From Agrobacterium tumefaciens (lineage in GTDB: Bacteria > Pseudomonadota > Alphaproteobacteria > Rhizobiales > Rhizobiaceae), in assembly GCF_009649785.1 (NCBI RefSeq), contig NZ_WJOK01000001.1:186001-250000 (forward strand): DNA of 64,000 nt, in the 5' to 3' direction. The position numbers and the translations under genes are program-made. Within the stretch, counting starts at the first letter, position 1. Each line of letters opens with the position of its first letter. Of this stretch, positions 8,662-16,209 are shown piece after piece. The notes beneath the pieces were generated by a model. That model was not told the DNA's origin and did not search any database. It saw only the letters and a program-made list of their open reading frames with translations.

Positions 8662-8703
8662 TCGATTTCGGCAGAAAACCTGCCGTTTAATCCAGGTTTT
8701 AGG

Positions 8704-8738
8704 CGCCCGGCGAACTATCGCCGGGCGTTTTTGTTTTT
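8704..8738 (+). terminator. Rho-independent terminator of suhB
   Basis: CGCCCGGCGA-acta-TCGCCGGGCG, a perfect 10-bp stem with a 4-nt loop, followed by TTTTTGTTTTTT. Confidence 0.92.
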
Positions 8739-8861
8739 TCGGTCTTCGGTCAAGCCGGCTTTCGTGAAATGCCTGTGACGAAAGACAGGCTTTTCGCTTC
8801 AAATCGTCGCAATTTTCAAATAGCGTCCGGTTGATACGTGACCGAAGGGAATGCGAACGTT

Positions 8862-9881
8862 ATGGCGGATTCGGAGTTGCTCGATCTCGGCGTGGAGAAG
8901 CCGGTGACCACACGGCAATACAGCCACAAGCTGTCCAGCCCCACACCGTTTCTGTGGACGATGGTTCTGTTTCTGATCCTCGTCGGCTTTCTGGCGGCCA
9001 TTCTTTACCGGCAGGCGCACACGGCCTTCATGACGAATCCGGGCTTGAACGGCTTCATTCTCGGCGTTCTCGTCATCGGCATCATTCTGGTATTCACCCA
9101 GACCATGAGCCTGCGTTCGGAAGTCCGCTGGTTTAACGCATTCCGGGCCGCCGGCAGCGCCGAGAAAGTCGGCCGCGCTCCAAAACTGCTGGCCCCCATG
9201 AGCACGTTGATCGGCAAGCGTGGCGAAGTCCGGCTTTCTGCAGTTACGCAGCGGACAATTCTCGATTCCATCGCGACACGCCTTGATGAATCGCGCGATA
9301 CTTCACGTTATCTTGTCGGCCTTCTGGTGTTTCTCGGCCTGCTCGGCACCTTCTGGGGTCTGATCGGCACCATCGGCGCCATCAGCAATGTCATTCAGTC
9401 GCTCGATCCCAGCGCCGGCACCAGCAACGATATTCTAAGCTCGCTCAAGTCCGGTCTCACCGCGCCGCTTTCCGGCATGGGAACGGCGTTTTCCTCGTCG
9501 CTCCTCGGCCTTTCAGGCTCGCTGATCCTCGGTTTCCTCGATCTTCAGGCCGGCCGTGCCCAGAACCGTTTTTACACCCAGCTCGAAAACTGGCTGTCGT
9601 CGGTGACGGATACGTCGGCGGATGGGCCAAAGGAATTCAACGCTGAACCCGGCGCAATGGTCAGCACTGAGCGCTCGCTCGCCGCCATGACGAGTCTTGC
9701 TGAAGGCATTCAAGGTCTGGTCAAGAACATGCGCAGCGAGCAGCAGATGTTGCGTGACTGGATCGAGGCGCAGCAGGAGGAATCGAAATCGCTTCGCCGC
9801 ACGCTCGACCGGTTGTCGACACGTATCGACGGCGAGACAAAATCCTCCGGACGCACCCGGCACGATAACGGGAGCGAGTAG
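8862..9881 (+). CDS. MotA/TolQ/ExbB-type proton channel family membrane protein
   Basis: About 339 aa. The first two TM segments lie at residues about 30–50 and 65–83. After a cytoplasmic loop come two TolQ-type helices, LVGLLVFLGLLGTFWGLIGT and the GMGTAFSSSLLGLSGSLILG region. A cytoplasmic coiled-coil tail (SEQQMLRDWIEAQQEESKSLRRTL) follows. MotA/ExbB/TolQ proteins form pentameric ion channels that power a partner with a peptidoglycan-binding domain, and exactly such a partner follows 2 bp downstream. The start is ATG 8862 (GAAGGGAA upstream) or GTG 8838. No flagellar genes are nearby and tolQ lies elsewhere in the window, so this is a separate system. Confidence 0.85.
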   Translation: MADSELLDLGVEKPVTTRQYSHKLSSPTPFLWTMVLFLILVGFLAAILYRQAHTAFMTNPGLNGFILGVLVIGIILVFTQTMSLRSEVRWFNAFRAAGSAEKVGRAPKLLAPMSTLIGKRGEVRLSAVTQRTILDSIATRLDESRDTSRYLVGLLVFLGLLGTFWGLIGTIGAISNVIQSLDPSAGTSNDILSSLKSGLTAPLSGMGTAFSSSLLGLSGSLILGFLDLQAGRAQNRFYTQLENWLSSVTDTSADGPKEFNAEPGAMVSTERSLAAMTSLAEGIQGLVKNMRSEQQMLRDWIEAQQEESKSLRRTLDRLSTRIDGETKSSGRTRHDNGSE

Positions 9882-9883
9882 CC

Positions 9884-10915
9884 ATGGCGCTTGCGCGCAA
9901 CCGCCGCCGCGACAGGGGTGTGGATTATTGGCCGGGTTTCGTCGATGCGCTGTCGACGCTGCTCATGGCCATCATGTTCCTGCTGACGGTCTTCGTGCTG
10001 GCGCAATTTGTTCTGTCGCGGGAAATTAGTGGCAAGGACGAGGTGTTGACCCGCCTCAACAGCCAGATTGCCGAATTGACCGAACTTCTGGCCATGGAAA
10101 AGGGCAGCAAGCAGGATATCGAGGACGCGCTGGCGAGCCTGCAATCAACCCTTGCCGCATCTGAAAGCGAGCGCTCACGCCTGCAGTCGCTTCTCGATGC
10201 GGGATCGGGCAACAATGCAAGCGCCAATGCCCGGATTGGCAGCCTGACCGGCGAGCTGGATGACCAAAGACAGGCCAATTCCCGCGCCTCCGCACAGATC
10301 GAATTGCTCAACCAGCAGATTGCGGCGCTCAGGGCGCAGATCGCATCGGTGGAAGCCGCCCTGCAGGCGTCGGAAGCCAAGGATACCTCATCACAAGTCA
10401 AGATCGCCGATCTCGGCCGCCGTCTCAATGTTGCGCTGGCGCAGCGGGTTCAAGAACTCAACCGCTATCGTTCTGATTTTTTTGGGCGTCTGCGTGAAAT
10501 CCTCTCGGATCGCGAAAACATTCGCATCGTCGGCGACCGCTTTGTCTTCCAGTCCGAAGTGCTCTTTCCATCCGGTGGCAACGACCTCAATCCGCAAGGG
10601 CAGGCGGAGATGGAGAAGCTGGCGGCCGCGCTGATCGATCTTGCCAAGGAAATCCCCACCGAGATCAACTGGGTTCTGCGCGTGGATGGCCACACGGACA
10701 ATGTCCAGCTTTCCGGGTCCGGCCGCTTCCGTGACAATTGGGAACTTTCCTCGGCACGCGCAACCTCCGTGGTGAAGTTCCTGATCTCCAAGGGTGTTTC
10801 GGCCAACCGGCTGGTCGCTGCCGGTTTCGGTGAATATCAGCCGATTGCCGAAGGCGACACGCCGGAAGCACGCCAGCAGAACCGCCGTATCGAACTGAAG
10901 CTCACCGAGCGCTGA
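9884..10915 (+). CDS. MotB/OmpA-like peptidoglycan-binding stator partner
   Basis: 343 aa. A short basic cytoplasmic N-terminus (residues 1–12) precedes one TM helix with a MotB-like acidic residue at its start, WPGFVDALSTLLMAIMFLL. A long coiled coil follows (residues about 48–185, several heptad runs), then an OmpA-type peptidoglycan-binding domain with VDGHTDNVQLSG, NWELSSARATSVVKFL and QNRRIELKL. The Asp in the membrane helix corresponds by position to the proton-carrying Asp of MotB. It lies 2 bp downstream of the MotA-like gene. The pair should form an ion-driven machine anchored to the cell wall; its job is unknown. Confidence 0.87.
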   Translation: MALARNRRRDRGVDYWPGFVDALSTLLMAIMFLLTVFVLAQFVLSREISGKDEVLTRLNSQIAELTELLAMEKGSKQDIEDALASLQSTLAASESERSRLQSLLDAGSGNNASANARIGSLTGELDDQRQANSRASAQIELLNQQIAALRAQIASVEAALQASEAKDTSSQVKIADLGRRLNVALAQRVQELNRYRSDFFGRLREILSDRENIRIVGDRFVFQSEVLFPSGGNDLNPQGQAEMEKLAAALIDLAKEIPTEINWVLRVDGHTDNVQLSGSGRFRDNWELSSARATSVVKFLISKGVSANRLVAAGFGEYQPIAEGDTPEARQQNRRIELKLTER

Positions 10916-10959
10916 CACCTTAAGCCGTATCATAGCGGTTGCCTTGAGCTGCAAGTGAA

Positions 10960-10975
10960 TTTACGTTCGCGTAAA
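10960..10975. promoter_or_regulatory. Palindromic operator-like site TTTACG-TTCG-CGTAAA
   Basis: A perfect 6-bp inverted repeat around TTCG, with a further CGTAA half repeat overlapping to its right, 30 bp before the flavoprotein start. The shape resembles the TTTACGT...ACGTAAA palindromes described for MerR-type regulators of branched-chain or fatty acid catabolism. This is inference from resemblance only. Confidence 0.45.
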
Positions 10976-11004
10976 CGTAATTCTGTCGCATCTGGGAGGA
11001 GCTG

Positions 11005-12651
11005 ATGGAGCGATATGATGTGATCGTTGTCGGCGCGGGGCTTGCCGGTCTGGTCGCAGCGACAGAGGCTGTTGAGCGCGGTTTCAGTGTTTGCCTTGTG
11101 GATCAGGAGGGGGAGCAGAACCTTGGCGGGCAGGCCTTCTGGTCGCTGGGTGGTCTTTTTTTTGTTGATAGTCCCGAACAGCGCCGAATGCGGGTGCGCG
11201 ACAATCTCGATCTTGCAAGGCAGGACTGGTTCGGCTCCGCCGGTTTTGATCGCTTGGAAGATCATTGGCCGCGCCGCTGGGCGGAGGCTTATCTCAATTT
11301 CGCCGCAGGCGAGAAACGTGAATGGCTGCATCGGCTGGGCATGCGCTGGTTTCCCGTGGTCGGCTGGGCCGAGCGTGGCGGTGCCCTTGCTCATGGCCAC
11401 GGCAATTCCGTTCCGCGTTTCCATGTCACCTGGGGCACTGGCCCCGGTGTGCTGGCGCCTTTCGTTGAAAAGGCAAAGATCATGACGGCAAGCGGTCGGC
11501 TCACCTTTCGGTTCCGCCACCGCGTCGATCATCTGGATATCACCGACGGCAGGGTGACGGGCATTTCCGGTGTTGTTCTTGCCAGGGATCCGGTGTTGCG
11601 CGGGCAACCAAGCAGCCGGGAAGAGCAGGGTGATTTTGTCCTTTCGGCCTCGGCGGTCATCGTCAGTTCCGGTGGCATCGGCGGCAATCAGGAACTGGTG
11701 CGGCGCAACTGGCCGTTGGAGCGGCTGGGCAAGCCCCCCGCGACCATGGTCTGTGGCGTGCCTGCGCATGTGGATGGCCGTATGATCGCTATTACGGAAG
11801 CAGCGGGCGGAACGGTCATCAATCGCGACCGTATGTGGCATTATACCGAGGGCGTGAAAAATCACGATCCGATCTGGCCGGACCATGGCATTCGTATTTT
11901 GCCCGGCCCCTCGTCTTTCTGGTGCGATGCGGATGGAAACCGGCTCGGAGCACCCGCGATGCCGGGCTTCGATACACTCGGCACGCTTAAGATGCTGGGC
12001 GAACGCGGCAGCGGTCACAGCTGGTTCATTCTGACCAAGGCAATCATCAAGAAGGAATTTGCGCTTTCTGGTTCGGAGCAAAATCCGGATCTGACGGGCA
12101 AGGATGTGCGGCTACTGCTTAAACGGTTGGGCAAGGAGCCGCCGGGGCCGGTGCAGGCTTTCATGGAACGCGGCGAGGATTTCGCCGTCCGTGATACGCT
12201 GGAAGAACTCGTGGCGGCGATGAATACCATAAACGGGGACAATCGGCTGAATATTGACCACATCCGCTATCAAATAGAGGCACGAGACCGGGAGATCGAA
12301 AACGGTTTCAGCAAGGATGCGCAGGTTACGGCGATCCACGGAGCGCGGCGTTATCTTGGTGATCGGTTGATGCGCACTGCAAAACCACATCGGTTGCTAG
12401 ACCCGACAAAAGGGCCGCTGATTGCGGTGCGCCTGCATGTGTTGACTCGCAAGACGCTTGGCGGTTTGCATACGGACCTAGAGGCGAGGGTGCTGGACGC
12501 GGCCGGCAACCCTGTTCCGGGCCTTTATGCTGCCGGAGAGGTGGCAGGCTTCGGCGGAGGCGGCATGCACGGATATAATGCGCTGGAGGGCACATTCCTC
12601 GGCGGTTGCCTGTTTTCGGGCCGTGTCGCGGGGGGTAGCGTGATGGCTTAA
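11005..12651 (+). CDS. FAD-binding dehydrogenase (fumarate reductase/KstD-like flavoprotein)
   Basis: 548 aa. The N-terminal Rossmann FAD fold is MERYDVIVVGAGLAGLVAA with GxGxxG, followed by an E/D-containing strand (VCLVDQEG). The C-terminal FAD block is GLYAAGEVAGFGGGGMHGYN...GTFLGGCLFSGR, typical of the fumarate reductase/3-ketosteroid dehydrogenase superfamily. It presumably oxidises or reduces a C–C double bond; the substrate is unknown. GGGAGGAG is a strong ribosome binding site. It stands alone, convergent with the ABC exporter gene, and a palindromic operator-like site precedes it. Confidence 0.85.
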   Translation: MERYDVIVVGAGLAGLVAATEAVERGFSVCLVDQEGEQNLGGQAFWSLGGLFFVDSPEQRRMRVRDNLDLARQDWFGSAGFDRLEDHWPRRWAEAYLNFAAGEKREWLHRLGMRWFPVVGWAERGGALAHGHGNSVPRFHVTWGTGPGVLAPFVEKAKIMTASGRLTFRFRHRVDHLDITDGRVTGISGVVLARDPVLRGQPSSREEQGDFVLSASAVIVSSGGIGGNQELVRRNWPLERLGKPPATMVCGVPAHVDGRMIAITEAAGGTVINRDRMWHYTEGVKNHDPIWPDHGIRILPGPSSFWCDADGNRLGAPAMPGFDTLGTLKMLGERGSGHSWFILTKAIIKKEFALSGSEQNPDLTGKDVRLLLKRLGKEPPGPVQAFMERGEDFAVRDTLEELVAAMNTINGDNRLNIDHIRYQIEARDREIENGFSKDAQVTAIHGARRYLGDRLMRTAKPHRLLDPTKGPLIAVRLHVLTRKTLGGLHTDLEARVLDAAGNPVPGLYAAGEVAGFGGGGMHGYNALEGTFLGGCLFSGRVAGGSVMA

Positions 12652-12662
12652 GCCCACACGGC

Positions 12663-14462
12663 TCACGCTTGAGCGCGCAGTTCGTCCGGCCCTGTCTGGA
12701 ATTGCAGCCGGGCAAGTCTCGCATAAAGGCCGTTCTGGCGGATAAGGCTCTGGTGCGTGCCTTCCTCGATGATACGGCCCTCATCCATCACCAGAATGCG
12801 GTCAGCCTTCAGCACAGTGGCGAGGCGATGGGCAATGACGATGGTGGTGCGGGTGTTCATCAGCTCATCGAGCGCCTTTTGCACCAGCGTTTCGCTTTCG
12901 GCATCCAGTGCGGAGGTCGCTTCGTCAAGAAGCAGGATAGGGGCGTTACGCAGGATGGCGCGGGCAATGGCGATGCGCTGGCGTTGACCGCCGGAAAGCG
13001 TTACGCCGCGCTCGCCCACCTGCGTGTCATAACCATCGTTCAGCCGGGCGATGAAGCTGTCTGCCTGAGCGGCGATAGCGGCCGTGCGCACTTCTTCGCG
13101 TGTCGCAGCCGGACGACCGAATGCGATGTTATCGTGGATGGAGGAGGCAAAGATCGCCACATCCTGTGGAACAATGGACAGTCGCGCGCGCAGATCGGCA
13201 AGGCTAACATCGCGGATATCGACGCCATCGATGGTGATGCGGCCCTCCTGCGGATCGTAGAATCGCATCAGCAGCGAAAAGACCGTGCTTTTTCCCGCCC
13301 CGGAAGGGCCGACGATGGCGACGGTTTCGCCGGCATTGACCTTGAAGGAGAGGCCGGAGATGATCGGGCCACCGGTTGCGAGTGGATAAATGAAACCGAC
13401 ATTCTCGAATGTCGCTTCGCCGCGCGGCGGCTGAACCATCGAAACGGGTGCTGACGGCTCGGCAACGGGCGAGCGCTCGTTCAGCAGTTCGGAAAGCCGT
13501 TCAGCCGCGCCGCCCGCCTGCGCCAGTTCACCCCAGACTTCGGAGAGCTGGCCCAGGCCGCTTGCCGCGATGACCGAATAAAGCACGAACTGGCCAAGCG
13601 TACCCGCTGTCATGCCGCCGGACAAAACGCTTTGCGCGCCATACCAGAGAATGCCGACGACGCTGCCGAAAACGAGCGCGATGGCGACGGCGGTGAGGAT
13701 GGAGCGGGCGCCTATCGCCGCCCGCGCACCCTGATAGGCCGCTTCTACGGAGGCGCCGTAGCGGGCATTTGCAAGCGCCTCGGCGTTAAAGGACTGCACG
13801 GTGCGGCTCGCCCCGATCGTTTCCGAGGCATAGGCGGCGGAATTGGCCAATGTGTCCTGCGTATTGCGGGAGCGGGCACGAACCGAGCGCCCAAAAGCAA
13901 TCAAAGGAAAAACGATGAACGGGATGGCCAGGAGCGCGAGGCCGGAAAGGCCGGGGCTGGTATAGATCATCATCGCCACCGCGCCGCAACACATGATGAT
14001 GTTACGCAGCGCAACGGAAGCTGAGGAACCGAACGCCGAGCGAATCTGTACGGTATCCGCGGTCAACCGCGAGGTCAGCTCTCCCGAGCGGTTGGCATCG
14101 AAAAACTGCTGCGACAGCGTGGTGAGATGAGCAAAGACATCCCGGCGCAGATCGGCAACGACCCTTTCGCCGATGGTCATGACATAATAATAGCGCATGG
14201 CGCTGGCGAGAGCGAGAAGGACGGCAATGGCCAGAAGCACAGCGAAGTAGCTGTTGATCATGCCACCGTCCGGCGTCTGGAAACCGTGATCGATGATGCG
14301 GCGAACGGCAAGCGGCAAGGCAAGCGTCGTGGCGGAAGAAAGCACAAGCGCAAACAGGGCCGCCGCCATCAGGCCGCGATACCGCCTGAGATAGGGAAAC
14401 AGGCCAAGCAGCGGCTTCAGGTTTCTCTGTTTAGCCGCTTTCTGCTCTTCAATGTCTGCCAC
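12663..14462 (-). CDS. MsbA-like ABC exporter (fused permease/ATPase)
   Basis: About 599 aa. An N-terminal six-TM exporter domain (residues about 20–310) precedes an ATPase domain with Walker A IVGPSGAGKSTVFSLL, signature VTLSGGQRQRIAIARA, Walker B ILLLDEATSALD and the H-loop TIVIAHRLATVLKADRI. Such half-transporters dimerise in the inner membrane and export lipids, drugs or peptides. I chose GTG at 14462 because GAGGAG lies about 10 nt upstream and it gives a normal N-terminus; the frame stays open to 14630. The stop is 12 bp from the convergent flavoprotein gene's stop. The substrate is unknown. Confidence 0.9.
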   Translation of the reverse strand: MADIEEQKAAKQRNLKPLLGLFPYLRRYRGLMAAALFALVLSSATTLALPLAVRRIIDHGFQTPDGGMINSYFAVLLAIAVLLALASAMRYYYVMTIGERVVADLRRDVFAHLTTLSQQFFDANRSGELTSRLTADTVQIRSAFGSSASVALRNIIMCCGAVAMMIYTSPGLSGLALLAIPFIVFPLIAFGRSVRARSRNTQDTLANSAAYASETIGASRTVQSFNAEALANARYGASVEAAYQGARAAIGARSILTAVAIALVFGSVVGILWYGAQSVLSGGMTAGTLGQFVLYSVIAASGLGQLSEVWGELAQAGGAAERLSELLNERSPVAEPSAPVSMVQPPRGEATFENVGFIYPLATGGPIISGLSFKVNAGETVAIVGPSGAGKSTVFSLLMRFYDPQEGRITIDGVDIRDVSLADLRARLSIVPQDVAIFASSIHDNIAFGRPAATREEVRTAAIAAQADSFIARLNDGYDTQVGERGVTLSGGQRQRIAIARAILRNAPILLLDEATSALDAESETLVQKALDELMNTRTTIVIAHRLATVLKADRILVMDEGRIIEEGTHQSLIRQNGLYARLARLQFQTGPDELRAQA

Positions 14463-14723
14463 GTCCGCTACACTCCTCGTTCCGTGCCGTTTTTCGGCCT
14501 TTTGCGGGTGAATTTCCGGCGCGCGGTAAAATTCTAGTCCCTGCGGCCATCTCCTTTCACAAGGGGATAGCAGGCTCTTGTTATCTGGGCGACCTTCATG
14601 TATAGGCTCCGCATCGAATTGGGAAGCCATAGCCCATCAGGACTATGGCTTCATTTATTGAAATGGCTCAGTTGACGCAATTGCGGCAAATGGACCGCAC
14701 GTCACTTAACCAGGAAGATTGTC

Positions 14724-14945
14724 ATGAAGGCTGATATCCATCCCGCTTATCACACGATCAAGGTCGTCATGACCGATGGCACCGAATACGAAACCCGCTC
14801 GACCTGGGGTTCGGAAGGCGCAGTCATGAACCTTGAAATCGACCCCAAGTCCCATCCGGCATGGACGGGCGGCAACCAGCAGCTTATGGACCGCGGCGGT
14901 CGCGTTTCCAAGTTCAACAAGCGTTTCGGCGGCCTCGGCCTCTAA
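14724..14945 (+). CDS. rpmE: 50S ribosomal protein L31
   Basis: 73 aa: [19 protein letters not shown]... with the conserved [19 protein letters not shown] and FNKRFGGL end. L31 bridges the two ribosomal subunits. It lacks the CxxC zinc motif seen in many L31 proteins, as usual in this lineage. A strong terminator follows directly, so it is monocistronic. Confidence 0.95.
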   Translation: MKADIHPAYHTIKVVMTDGTEYETRSTWGSEGAVMNLEIDPKSHPAWTGGNQQLMDRGGRVSKFNKRFGGLGL

Positions 14946-14967
14946 TCCACTTGTGGACGGATCATTT

Positions 14968-14996
14968 AAAAAAGCCCGGTTTTACCGGGCTTTTTT
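14968..14996 (+). terminator. Terminator of rpmE
   Basis: AAAAAAGCCCGGT-ttt-ACCGGGCTTTTTT. Its symmetric A/T flanks would allow use on both strands. Confidence 0.92.
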
Positions 14997-15040
14997 GTTG
15001 TCTGTCGATCCGGTGAAACGAGCCCATTGTAGGCCAAAAC

Positions 15041-15068
15041 AAAAAAGCAGGCCCATGAGCCTGCTTTT
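15041..15068 (-). terminator. Terminator of the DUF1465 gene
   Basis: AAGCAGGC / GCCTGCTT hairpin followed on the minus strand by a T run, 29 bp beyond the stop codon at 15097. Confidence 0.85.
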
Positions 15069-15096
15069 CAAATTGTCCGGATAAGGTCGTCTTTTC

Positions 15097-15612
15097 TCAG
15101 TTGATCGAGAAAGCCGTGCGCAGAAGGTTAAGCTGCGCCTGCACGCTGTTTTCGTTGTCAGGTACCTTGGTGGCTTCGGACGGGCGGTAAATTTCACGGT
15201 CGAGAAGGGCAACGCGGTTCTGGAGGCGGAGCGACCGCTCGATGAGGTCACGGAAGGACTCAGGCAGGTCGTTCCAGCCCGGAGCGTTGCGATCGACGTT
15301 GAAGCTGTCGAGCCGCACCTTGCTTTTTTCGCTGAGAACCTGATCGCGTGTCATCTCGCCATTGTTGACGGCGCGCTGCAGAAGCAGCCAGGACGCCATC
15401 TGCATCAGGCGGGTGGTGAGGCGCATCGATTCTGCCGCGTAAAGGACAGACGCCATGCGCGGCAGAACCTTTGAAGCGGTACGACCGGCTCCATCAAGAT
15501 AGCTCGCCGTTTCCTCAACCAAGGTCATGCCTTCGGTATAGAGGGTCTTGAACTGGTTGGAAGCAGCCGCGCGACCCGCAAAGCTAATGGTATTTAAAAC
15601 CTGTTCCGACAT
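15097..15612 (-). CDS. DUF1465 family protein
   Basis: 171 aa, predicted all-helical and soluble. It matches the alphaproteobacteria-restricted DUF1465 family. Typical blocks are SFAGRAAASNQFKTLYTEGM at the N-terminus, a central ESMRLTTRLMQMASWLLLQRAV region and SLRLQNRVALLDREIYRP near the end. Function is not established. The start is ATG 15612, since the frame upstream is unrelated. A TTAA-N7-TTAA box (CtrA type) and a GANTC methylation site lie in its upstream region, suggesting cell-cycle control. Confidence 0.82.
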   Translation of the reverse strand: MSEQVLNTISFAGRAAASNQFKTLYTEGMTLVEETASYLDGAGRTASKVLPRMASVLYAAESMRLTTRLMQMASWLLLQRAVNNGEMTRDQVLSEKSKVRLDSFNVDRNAPGWNDLPESFRDLIERSLRLQNRVALLDREIYRPSEATKVPDNENSVQAQLNLLRTAFSIN

Positions 15613-15729
15613 TTTCTTTGAATCCCTGCTCACGCACCACACTGTCAGGCAACGACGACCGGTAATATTTTGTTCCGGCCTTTAGTGTTTTCAGGATGGT
15701 ATCTTTACCTGAAATGCGCAAGGCAATTA

Positions 15730-15744
15730 TTAAAGAAGGGTTAA
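15730..15744. promoter_or_regulatory. CtrA-type box upstream of the DUF1465 gene
   Basis: TTAA-agaaggg-TTAA exactly matches the TTAA-N7-TTAA recognition sequence of the cell-cycle regulator CtrA. It lies about 118 bp before the DUF1465 start codon. A GAATC (CcrM-type GANTC) site is at 15620–15624. Confidence 0.6.
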
Positions 15745-15775
15745 TACCCACAGTTTTACGAAATCCGGTGATCGG

Positions 15776-15802
15776 TAAAAAAAGAGCCGCGAAAGCGGCT
15801 CT
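15776..15802 (-). terminator. Strong minus-strand terminator in an intergenic gap
   Basis: AGAGCCGC-gaaa-GCGGCTCT, a perfect 8-bp stem with a tetraloop. Read on the minus strand it is followed by seven T. It lies 215 bp beyond the DUF1192 gene and fits better as the 3' end of a small transcript. Confidence 0.85.
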
Positions 15803-15874
15803 CAAGGTAAAACAGGGAGAAAAATCAGACCAATTCGCCGTATGGAGAAGATGCCTGAGGCCCAGAAGAACTGG
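15776..15874 (-). ncRNA. Candidate CtrA-controlled small RNA (about 100 nt)
   Basis: No protein gene occupies this gap. On the minus strand a CtrA box (15915–15901) covers the position of a −35 element. TACTAT (15886–15881) fits a −10 box at the right spacing, which predicts a start near 15874. About 100 nt later comes a perfect terminator hairpin. The body has unpaired pyrimidine-rich tracts such as UUUUUCUCCCUG, which resemble the anti-Shine-Dalgarno tracts of trans-acting rhizobial sRNAs. A 17-codon frame (15878–15825) exists but its ATG overlaps the predicted start, so an RNA is more likely than a peptide. This is a prediction; I do not assign it to a known sRNA. Confidence 0.5.
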
Positions 15875-15900
15875 ACATGTATAGTAATCTCTCAGAAAGC

Positions 15901-15915
15901 TTAATTTTTGGTTAA
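15901..15915. promoter_or_regulatory. CtrA-type box overlapping a minus-strand −35 region
   Basis: TTAA-tttttgg-TTAA, an exact TTAA-N7-TTAA. On the minus strand it reads TTAACC...TTAA and sits 14 bp before a TACTAT −10 candidate, the usual geometry of CtrA-activated promoters. A GAATC site lies at 15938–15942. Confidence 0.6.
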
Positions 15916-16017
15916 TGGTAAACGAAAGACTGCATCAGAATCGTTAATCTCGTATGCCTTTCCGGCAGCAGCTTATCGAGTTAAGACTTGGCCGGAGGTT
16001 TTGCTGAAGGCCGCCTG

Positions 16018-16209
16018 TCAGGACCGGAAGAGGTTCTCCGCCGCAAGCCGGCCGGCAGACTTCCTTTTCCTCTCCTCTTCAAGTCGGGTGATTTCGGTTT
16101 GAAGAATGTCGATGCGGTTGCTCAGCTCGTCCACCGAAAGAAGGCTGAGATCGCTGCCGATCTCATGCGCTACCGGTTTTTGCGGACGGTCATCGTCCAA
16201 GAGGCTCAT
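16018..16209 (-). CDS. DUF1192 family small protein
   Basis: 63 aa. N-terminus MSLLDDDRPQKPVAHEIGSD, then LSLLSVDELSNRIDILQTEI and a short coiled coil with basic end RLEEERKRKS. It matches DUF1192, a small alphaproteobacterial family of unknown role. Its ATG overlaps the stop of the MFS transporter gene by four bases (ATGA), so the two are translationally coupled. Confidence 0.82.
   Translation of the reverse strand: MSLLDDDRPQKPVAHEIGSDLSLLSVDELSNRIDILQTEITRLEEERKRKSAGRLAAENLFRS

Noticed and set aside
8862-10915. Zorya-like defence system (ZorA/ZorB)
   Set aside because: The two proteins share the MotA/MotB layout, but no ZorC, ZorD or ZorE helicase/nuclease genes flank them and the neighbours are housekeeping genes.
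12663-14630. Longer 655-residue version of the ABC exporter
   Set aside because: The extra N-terminal 56 residues are not family-like and a well-placed GAGGAG precedes GTG 14462.
15825-15878. A 17-codon frame on the minus strand inside the sRNA candidate
   Set aside because: The ATG overlaps the predicted transcript start and has no ribosome binding site; RNA function is more likely, so it is not listed as a gene.
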